Source: an uncultured Prevotellaceae bacterium (GTDB lineage: Bacteria; Bacteroidota; Bacteroidia; Bacteroidales; Bacteroidaceae). From it: 20,024 bases of DNA. This document shows positions 14,817-20,024 of this stretch, in pieces (the stretch's first letter is position 1; the number at the start of each line of letters is the position of its first letter). The stretch lies in contig CALFJG010000011.1 of assembly GCA_937877625.1 (NCBI GenBank), positions 1 to 20,024 of the forward strand. The letters are read 5' to 3'. The position numbers were made by a program, and so were the translations under genes. The notes under the pieces were generated by a model. That model made no database searches. It had not been told where the DNA came from and was given only the letters and a program-made list of their open reading frames with translations.

Positions 14817-15779
14817 TCAAAGCCATCGCACGCTCTTATGGTAGTTGCGCCCTCGTTTACTGAAATCGAGGTCGAGGCTATAGCCGAGCGTCACCTCGTG
14901 TTGGCCGTAACCCAGCCCGAGTCCGCTGGTGAAGGCTTCGTAGCTGTAGCTGAGGTTTACGCCGTGGAACATACCGCCCACAAAGGCCGTCACGCTACGT
15001 TCCGGGGTGTAGGTAACGCCTCCGAAAAGGCGTTTCTTCTCTTTCTCGTAGCGCAAAACGGCGGTGATGTTGGCTCGCAGCTCGTTGCCGGTGTATCTGA
15101 GCAGCACGCGAGGCTCTATTTTGAAAAACGGATTGCGCGTGCGTATATTGTATCCTGCTGTAAAATAATAGTGTGGCTGTAAGTGGTATTCGTTGGTCTC
15201 GCCGAGTTCGAGCGTCGGCGAAGTGAGGTGTAGGGCGGAGAGTCCGGCGTGGAATGCTCCGCGTTGATAGTAGATGCCGGCCGAGAAGCCGAAGCTCGAA
15301 CCCGTCATCTCGCTGTTGGAAAAGGCTGGGTCGGAGGCATCGATAAGGTCGGCCTTTGTACCATCCACACTCTCGTTTATCATATCCGCCTCGGCACCGA
15401 GGCTTAGCGTGCCGCCCAGCAGACGGAAGAGGAAGGCGTATTGCACAGCAAAACGCTTGGTGGAGAAGAGGCCTATCTCGTCGTTCTGAAACAGTGCTCC
15501 CACGCCGTGGCGTGTGCCGCCGATGCGAAAGGCGGTGTTGGCCGAGAGAAGCATTGTGCCGCCGGCATCGTCGTAGCCTGTGGCGTGGCTCTGATAGGCG
15601 GCGTTGATAAGCATTTGCTCGGTCTTGCCCACTGCGGCAGGGTTGTACTGCGGCTCGAGTTCAAAATAGTGGGCATATTCGGGCTCTTGCTGCGCACGCA
15701 CGGGGGCGGTGGGCCACAGCCAGACGGCTGCGGCGAGGAGCAGAAGCGACAGGCTTTTTATTCTCGGCGTTTTCGTCAT
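14817..15779 (-). CDS. porP: T9SS outer-membrane protein PorP (PorP/SprF family)
   Basis: The 320-aa product is a predicted outer-membrane beta-barrel of the PorP/SprF family, required for T9SS function and encoded first in the core operon. A Sec signal peptide (MTKTPRIKSLSLLLLAAA to VRAQ) leads into the family N-terminus QEPEYAHYFELEPQYNPAAVG (31-51), equivalent to the common QDPxFSQYxxNPxYxNPAxAG pattern. Alternating strands follow (for example GGTLSLGAEADMINE, RVLLRYTGNELRANITAVLRYE). The frame is open to 15845, but the ATG at 15779 puts the signal peptide at the N-terminus. Upstream is a 381-bp gap with a large palindrome, so the core operon probably starts its own transcript here. Confidence 0.9.
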   Translation of the reverse strand: MTKTPRIKSLSLLLLAAAVWLWPTAPVRAQQEPEYAHYFELEPQYNPAAVGKTEQMLINAAYQSHATGYDDAGGTMLLSANTAFRIGGTRHGVGALFQNDEIGLFSTKRFAVQYAFLFRLLGGTLSLGAEADMINESVDGTKADLIDASDPAFSNSEMTGSSFGFSAGIYYQRGAFHAGLSALHLTSPTLELGETNEYHLQPHYYFTAGYNIRTRNPFFKIEPRVLLRYTGNELRANITAVLRYEKEKKRLFGGVTYTPERSVTAFVGGMFHGVNLSYSYEAFTSGLGLGYGQHEVTLGYSLDLDFSKRGRNYHKSVRWL

Positions 15780-15865
15780 ACAAAACGTGGCATTTTGTGG
15801 CACAAGAGCCACACAAATGCTTCTTTTAAACCAACAGAAAGCCAATTTATTGCATTCCGAAGCCG

Positions 15866-15873
15866 CAAAGTTT
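15866..15873 (-). promoter_or_regulatory. Weak candidate -7 box for the porPKLMN operon
   Basis: The minus strand reads AAACTTTGCGGC, close to the ompH promoter context TACCTTTGCGGC but lacking the leading T of TAnnTTTG. It lies 87 nt before the porP ATG. No -33 TTG is seen at 19-21 nt. It is offered because no full consensus box lies between the palindrome and porP. Confidence 0.22.
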
Positions 15874-15943
15874 GGATTTTAAGATGCAGACGGTCGGTTT
15901 TTTAAAATCGGAGTGGCGTTTCAAGAAGTTTTGTAGTCCGATG

Positions 15944-16081
15944 AATTTTCTACAAGGTCGGACTAAGAATTCAAAGTGTGACTATATTTGACGAAATATA
16001 ACGTATATTTTTAAGAATATAAACTATGTTTGTAAAAATATAGTCACACTTTGAATTCTTAGTCCGACTTTGTAAAAAATT
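15944..16081. repeat. 138-bp near-perfect palindrome between porQ and porP
   Basis: The left arm 15944-15989 and right arm 16036-16081 are 46 nt each and reverse-complementary at 44 positions (mismatches near 15950 and 15956). They enclose a 46-nt, very AT-rich spacer. The arms contain GTCGGACTAAGAATTC followed by AAAGTGTGACTATATTT, and the motif GGACTA recurs at about 20-nt intervals within and just outside the arms. No open frame fits here. The sequence is much more AT-rich than the flanking genes, and it could be a MITE-like insertion, a terminator for porQ, or an invertible segment. The rest of the 381-bp gap (15780-16160) shows nothing else clear. Confidence 0.8.
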
Positions 16082-16160
16082 AGTCCCACCTTCAAATTTT
16101 TTGGAGGCGGGACGCAGGATTTTTATCAGAATAGAAGTCTTACAGGATTGTATTTCCGAT

Positions 16161-17141
16161 TTAGAAGGTATAGGCTGCGTTGAATCCTAAGCTGTTTGCC
16201 GAGAGAGCATATTGGCTGTAGCTCACGCCGAAGCGGACACGCCGCAGCGATAGTGAGATGCCGCCGCTCAGGCCTGCCCAGTGGGAGCCGCCGGCCTGCT
16301 TGAGTTCGTAAGCGCGGCGGGCATTATATCCGGCACTTAGCGTGATGGCTCGGCTCAAGACCACATCCACGCCGACGGTGACGTGATTGATGGCCAGGCG
16401 GGTGAATTTTAGTTTCTTGCCCGCCGTGAAATAGTCGGAGGCTTTCCATCGCGTGAGGTCGGAGAGCGTCAGCGACACACGCACCGGCGCATATGCCAAC
16501 CCCCAGGTGCCGCCCACGACAGCGTTGAACGGCAGGTGCTGACGCTCGCCGTCCTCGAAGGTTTTTACCTGTCGGCCTATGTTGAGCAGCGCAGCCGAGA
16601 GGGAGAGGTCGAGGTCGGGGTCGTAGTAGTTCAAACCCAGATCTACTGCCAGGGCGAGGGTGCTGTACTTGCCGTAGGAGCTACTCACAAACTTGAGGTT
16701 TGCTCCGCCGCTGAGCAAATCGGCCAGCAGATAGCTGTAGCCTATTCCTATGCTGACGTCCTTGGGTGTGAACGTGCCGGACTTGATGCCCTGCTCATCG
16801 GTTTCGTCCATAGAGCCGTAGCTGAGGCATGAGGCGGTGACGGCGGCGGTGTGGCGCTCACCGAAGGCGTGGACGTACTGCGCACCAAAGTGGCTGCCGC
16901 CGTCGGGCAGCGTCATAAACTGCAGGCCGAGCGATTTAGGCTCCACGCCGGCGTAGAGTGCGGGGTTGGCAAAGCCGGCACTCGGCGCGTCGTCCACGGC
17001 GAGCGAGATATGCTCCCCGCCGAGGGCTGCCACGTGGGTAGAAGCCGGCAACCGCAGCACAGAAAACGATGACGCTATGCCCTGGCCGTAAGCGGCGGTC
17101 AGGCTAACAAACGAGAGTATCAGAACGGCGGTTTTTTTCAT
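16161..17141 (-). CDS. porQ: T9SS protein PorQ
   Basis: PorQ is an outer-membrane beta-barrel of the T9SS; in Porphyromonas gingivalis it works with PorV, PorU and PorZ in the complex that releases cargo and attaches it to the cell surface. The 326-aa product has a Sec signal peptide (MKKTAVLILSFVSLTAAYG). Next comes the family N-terminus SSFSVLRLPASTHVAALGGEHISLAV (24-49) and GFANPAL (56-62), followed by barrel strands ending in a terminal phenylalanine (SLGFNAAYTF) as is usual for barrel proteins. The frame is open to 17183, but the ATG at 17141 places the signal peptide correctly. It is transcribed in the same direction as porPKLMN but separated from it by the large palindrome, and is divergent from the TonB gene. 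Confidence 0.88.
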   Translation of the reverse strand: MKKTAVLILSFVSLTAAYGQGIASSFSVLRLPASTHVAALGGEHISLAVDDAPSAGFANPALYAGVEPKSLGLQFMTLPDGGSHFGAQYVHAFGERHTAAVTASCLSYGSMDETDEQGIKSGTFTPKDVSIGIGYSYLLADLLSGGANLKFVSSSYGKYSTLALAVDLGLNYYDPDLDLSLSAALLNIGRQVKTFEDGERQHLPFNAVVGGTWGLAYAPVRVSLTLSDLTRWKASDYFTAGKKLKFTRLAINHVTVGVDVVLSRAITLSAGYNARRAYELKQAGGSHWAGLSGGISLSLRRVRFGVSYSQYALSANSLGFNAAYTF

Positions 17142-17224
17142 CGGCAATGATGCGTACGGGCTTTGTTTGCGCGCTTTTTGCAATTTTTAAGGCTGATGGC
17201 ATATCGCGCTCGGCGGTTTGCCAC

Positions 17225-17232
17225 TACCTTTG
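17225..17232 (+). promoter_or_regulatory. Bacteroidota -7 promoter box for the tonB operon
   Basis: TACCTTTG on the plus strand lies 81 nt before the GTG start of the TonB-family gene, in the same CACTACCTTTGC context as the box at 775. No -33 TTTG is seen at the usual distance. In the same divergent gap TAATTTTG occurs on the minus strand (17284-17291), a weaker candidate for porQ. Confidence 0.5.
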
Positions 17233-17312
17233 CAGGCGATTTGCTTGCGGCTCTCAGACGGACGAAACTACGCTGAGGCACGGCAAAATTACGTTGTCGC
17301 TTTTAAATAAAC

Positions 17313-18110
17313 GTGTTACAAACGCATTTATTATACAGTACGAGGTGGCTCGCACAAATTTGGACGAACCGCAATCGCGACTATGGTGCCTACCAGCTCC
17401 GAAGCACCTACGCCCGGCGCCTCACGCGCGCGGTGGCGTGGGTGTACGGCGTGGCGATAGCGTTGGCGGCAATCCCGGTGGCTTTCAACGTGGCGGTACG
17501 TACGGCGGTGCGCCATAGCATGGCCGAAATAGAGCAGCAAACCGAGATGAAGCAATTGGACATTGAGGAACTCAACAAACTGCATCGCGTTTCGCCGGGC
17601 CGACAAGCCACTGCCGCCGCCGCACCCGAGGCCTCGGGCGGCGAGATAGCGATTGTGGACACCATACCCCCCACCGTGGCCGAGGTGGCTCAGCAAGGGC
17701 CTACAACGATGCAGGTGGGCGAAACGACGATAGTGCGCCTTGTGCAGGACAGTGTGCTACAACTCGACAGCCTCGCGCCTGTGATAGAGGAGGAGATCAA
17801 AGACACAGAAATCCTTCCGGGGGTACCGGACTTCCCCGGTGGCTATGTGGCTTTAACACGTTGGCTCGACAGGCATATAGAATACCCCAAAGAGGCCATC
17901 GCAGCCAAGATAGAAGGCGACGTGGTGGTCTGTGTGACGATAGATGCCCTCGGGCGTGCCACAGAGCCCCGGGTGAGCCAGTCGGCACACCCGCTGCTCG
18001 ATGCCGCAGCACTCAACGCCGTGAAGCGGATGCCTCTATGGAGATGGCGCGACGACGGAACGCTTCACAAGGCACGTATCTACATTCCCGTAAGTTTTCA
18101 CGCCGATTAG
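17313..18110 (+). CDS. TonB-family energy-transducing protein
   Basis: TonB proteins couple inner-membrane proton force to outer-membrane transporters. The 265-aa product has the Bacteroidota TonB N-terminal cytoplasmic motif NRNRDYGAYQLRSTYARRL (19-37) and one transmembrane helix (about 40-60). A periplasmic linker (about 65-170) rich in Glu, Ala and Gln lacks the long Pro-Lys/Pro-Glu repeats of enteric TonB. The C-terminal TonB domain covers about 173-263 (PDFPGGYVALTRWLDRHIEYPKEA, GDVVVCVTIDALGRA, LDAAALNAVKRMPLWRW, IYIPVSF). The start is GTG at 17313: an in-frame stop at 17304 and the absence of any ATG before the motif leave no better choice. It is the first gene of a plus-strand run with polyprenyl synthetase 21 bp downstream. 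Confidence 0.87.
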   Translation: MLQTHLLYSTRWLAQIWTNRNRDYGAYQLRSTYARRLTRAVAWVYGVAIALAAIPVAFNVAVRTAVRHSMAEIEQQTEMKQLDIEELNKLHRVSPGRQATAAAAPEASGGEIAIVDTIPPTVAEVAQQGPTTMQVGETTIVRLVQDSVLQLDSLAPVIEEEIKDTEILPGVPDFPGGYVALTRWLDRHIEYPKEAIAAKIEGDVVVCVTIDALGRATEPRVSQSAHPLLDAAALNAVKRMPLWRWRDDGTLHKARIYIPVSFHAD

Positions 18111-18131
18111 CAAACAACAACGAACAACATT

Positions 18132-19103
18132 ATGTCCGACTTCCTTTCTCTCATCAACGAGGCACTGGCGGCACTCCCCTATCCCGCACGTCCCGAAGGC
18201 CTCTACGAACCCGTGAAGTACACCCTTGAGGGCGGTGGAAAGCGCATACGCCCCGTACTCTTGCTCACCGCAGCGGCAGCATACGGTGCCTCGCCGCAAC
18301 AAGCACTGCCGGCGGCCATTGCCATAGAGACCTATCACAACCACACCCTACTCCACGACGACCTGATGGACAACGCCGACCTGCGACACGGGCGGCCCAC
18401 CGTATGGAAACGCTGGAGCGAAAACACAGCGGTGCTCTCGGGCGACACGATGTTGCTACTCGCACTGCGCCAGTTGGGCAACTGCCGCTGTAAACGGCAC
18501 GACGAACTGCAGCGGCTCTTTATCGACACGTTTATTGGCGTGTGCGAAGGACAGCAATACGATATGAACCTCGAACAGCGCGCCGCCGACGAGGTGGAGA
18601 TTGACGAATATCTCGAGATGATCCGTCTAAAGACAAGCATCCTCGTGGCTTGCGCCGCCAAGGCGGGAGGCATTATCGCCGAGGCCGACGAACAAGACTG
18701 CAACCTCCTTTATGCCTTTGCCGAAAAAGTGGGTCTGGCGTTCCAACTCCAAGACGATGCGCTCGACGTGTGGGGCGACCCGCGCGTCTTCGGGAAGGCC
18801 AACGGCGGAGATATAGCCTGCGGGAAAAAGACATACCCCCTACTCACGGCACTCACCCTCGCCTCAACTAACGAGCACCAGGAACTGCTCACACTCATCA
18901 GCAACCGCGACACAGCGGAGCAAACACGCATCGCGCGCGTCACGGCAATTTACGACACGCTCGGCGTGCGCACCCTCTGCGACAAAGCCGTGAGTGCCTA
19001 CTACGACGAGGCACGCGCCTTCTACGAACTCCTGCCACTCCCCGAGCCGCAAAAACGCCCGCTCTGGCAATGGGCGGAGAACCTGATGCAACGCAAAAAA
19101 TAA
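18132..19103 (+). CDS. Polyprenyl (isoprenyl) diphosphate synthase
   Basis: The 323-aa product is a trans-isoprenyl diphosphate synthase that condenses isopentenyl diphosphate with allylic diphosphates (farnesyl, geranylgeranyl or longer chains) for quinone and lipid-carrier supply. Visible motifs are GGGKRIRPVLLL (34-45, pyrophosphate binding), the first Asp-rich motif DDLMD (76-80) with the following RHGRPT, GDTMLL (104-109), KTSIL with the preceding RL (about 165-171), and the second Asp-rich motif FQLQDDALDVWGD with D208, D209 and D212. The residues before the first motif (H71, T72) are not bulky aromatics, so chain length cannot be set with confidence. It sits between tonB (21 bp) and tatD (57 bp) on the same strand. 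Confidence 0.9.
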   Translation: MSDFLSLINEALAALPYPARPEGLYEPVKYTLEGGGKRIRPVLLLTAAAAYGASPQQALPAAIAIETYHNHTLLHDDLMDNADLRHGRPTVWKRWSENTAVLSGDTMLLLALRQLGNCRCKRHDELQRLFIDTFIGVCEGQQYDMNLEQRAADEVEIDEYLEMIRLKTSILVACAAKAGGIIAEADEQDCNLLYAFAEKVGLAFQLQDDALDVWGDPRVFGKANGGDIACGKKTYPLLTALTLASTNEHQELLTLISNRDTAEQTRIARVTAIYDTLGVRTLCDKAVSAYYDEARAFYELLPLPEPQKRPLWQWAENLMQRKK

Positions 19104-19160
19104 CACGCGGCAAGTAGCGCACCACACGTCCGCTCCGTTCGTTCATATAAGCACACACCG

Positions 19161-19988
19161 ATGTTTATCGACACACATACGCACATCTATCTGCCCGAGT
19201 TCGACGACGACCGCGAGGAAGTAATAGCCCGAGCACGCGCAGCCGGCGCAGAAAAGTTGCTCCTGCCGGCAATAGATGAAAAAACGCTGCCACGACTGCT
19301 GTACACGTGCCAGCAGTGGCCCGACCTTTGCGCTCCGATGCTCGGCCTCCACCCCACCGAACTGCCCGAGAGCGACACGGGAGGCGTGTTGGAACGAATG
19401 GAAGCGATGCTCGCCATGCCGGGTCACCCCTTTGTTGCCGTGGGCGAGGTGGGTGTTGACCTATACTGGGACACGTCGCGCGAGGAGGAGCAGATACGTA
19501 CGTTTCGCAAGCAAGCGGAGTGGGCGGCAAACTACTCCCTGCCGCTCGTCATACACAGCCGCCGCGCACACTGCCAGATAGTGGACACCTTGTGGCCGCT
19601 GCGCCATAAACTCCGGGGAGGCATCTTCCACTGCTTCGGCGGCACCACCGACGAGGCACGCGAGCTGCTGGCCTTCGAGGGCTTCTGCCTCGGCATAGGA
19701 GGAACAGTCACCTTCAAAAAAAGCCTGCTGCCAAGCGTCCTATGCGAGGCCGTGCCACTAAGTCGCATCGTACTCGAAACCGATGCACCATACCTCGCAC
19801 CCACACCACACCGGGGACAACGCAACGAACCCGCCTACATACCCCTCGTCGTGGAAAAACTGTCGGAGGTCTATGGCGTGACAACCGAAGAGGTGGAAGC
19901 CGTCACCACAAGCACCGCGCGCAAACTCTTCTGGCTCAGCGGATTTCCCCAGTTGATAAAGCCTGAGCTAATTAAGAATAAAGTGTAG
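19161..19988 (+). CDS. tatD: TatD-family metal-dependent DNase
   Basis: The 275-aa product is a TIM-barrel metal-dependent hydrolase of the TatD family, a cytoplasmic 3'-5' exonuclease acting in DNA repair. Metal ligands are visible in order: H6 and H8 (FIDTHTHIY), E96 in VAVGEVGVDLYWD, H132 in LVIHSRRAH, H157 in GIFHCFGG, and D208 in IVLETDAPYLAP. The C-terminal part (RNEPAYIPLVVEKLSEVYGV) is typical. Length matches the family. The TatD family has several paralogues (TatD, YcfH, YjjV), and the YcfH type is also possible. The stop lies at 19986-19988; no feature is seen in the final 36 bp. Confidence 0.92.
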   Translation: MFIDTHTHIYLPEFDDDREEVIARARAAGAEKLLLPAIDEKTLPRLLYTCQQWPDLCAPMLGLHPTELPESDTGGVLERMEAMLAMPGHPFVAVGEVGVDLYWDTSREEEQIRTFRKQAEWAANYSLPLVIHSRRAHCQIVDTLWPLRHKLRGGIFHCFGGTTDEARELLAFEGFCLGIGGTVTFKKSLLPSVLCEAVPLSRIVLETDAPYLAPTPHRGQRNEPAYIPLVVEKLSEVYGVTTEEVEAVTTSTARKLFWLSGFPQLIKPELIKNKV

Positions 19989-20024
19989 CCAGCCTGTACA
20001 TAAAGAACTTGATGTCTCCCACTC

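Noticed and set aside
15780..15845. Upstream extension of porP to 15845
   Set aside because: The ATG at 15779 gives a proper signal peptide; the extra 22 residues do not look like part of the family.
15925..16105. CRISPR array from the spaced GGACTA units
   Set aside because: Units diverge, are adjacent without unique spacers, and lie in an inverted arrangement; no cas genes are present.
17284..17291. Minus-strand TAATTTTG as a firm porQ promoter
   Set aside because: The -7 match is degenerate in AT-rich sequence, lies 143 nt from the start and lacks a -33 element at the right distance.

Overview
The window comes from a member of the Bacteroidales (phylum Bacteroidota). The exact genus cannot be read from the sequence, but a Prevotella- or Porphyromonas-like bacterium fits. 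The evidence is a complete core type IX secretion (T9SS) locus (porP, porK/gldK, porL/gldL, porM/gldM, porN/gldN, with porQ next to it), Bacteroidota-type lipoproteins, a short Bacteroidota-style TonB, and four promoter -7 boxes reading TACCTTTG, which fits the Bacteroides consensus TAnnTTTG.

Layout, left to right. 1-204 is the unrecognised 3' end of a plus-strand gene. 243-602 (minus) is a small acidic lipoprotein, divergent from a two-gene glycosyltransferase unit (GT4 at 844, GT2 at 2115, plus). The GT2 gene converges with a XerD-type recombinase (minus), and the 206-bp gap between them holds a 102-bp element with 21-bp terminal inverted repeats. From about 3149 to 17141 every gene is on the minus strand. 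Read in transcription order (high to low coordinate) they are: porQ; porP-porK-porL-porM-porN; an OmpH/Skp-like chaperone overlapping murI; a second small acidic lipoprotein; frr, a 56-codon membrane-protein gene and rsgA packed end to start; a secreted histidine phosphatase; xerD. On the plus strand, divergent from porQ, lie a TonB-family gene, a polyprenyl synthetase and a TatD nuclease.

How the genes work together. porP/K/L/M/N and porQ build the T9SS trans-envelope machine. PorL and PorM are the proton-driven inner-membrane motor, PorK and PorN form the periplasmic ring, PorP is an outer-membrane protein of the PorP/SprF family, and PorQ belongs to the outer-membrane shuttle/attachment side. 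OmpH/Skp, MurI, the glycosyltransferases, the polyprenyl synthetase and TonB are also envelope functions. frr and rsgA are translation and ribosome-maturation genes. No T9SS cargo protein with a C-terminal sorting domain was recognised here.

The most unusual non-coding structure surrounds the T9SS genes. A 138-bp near-perfect palindrome (46-nt arms, 44/46 identical) lies between porQ and porP. A switch-like set of three complementary 9-10-nt segments sits in the porK-porL gap. A nested hairpin terminator follows porN and shares the 8-mer GTCGGACT with the palindrome. Elsewhere, two related hairpin repeats flank the histidine phosphatase, and a coupled 56-aa membrane protein gene lies between frr and rsgA. 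All functions are assigned from motifs visible in the sequence; no database search was possible.
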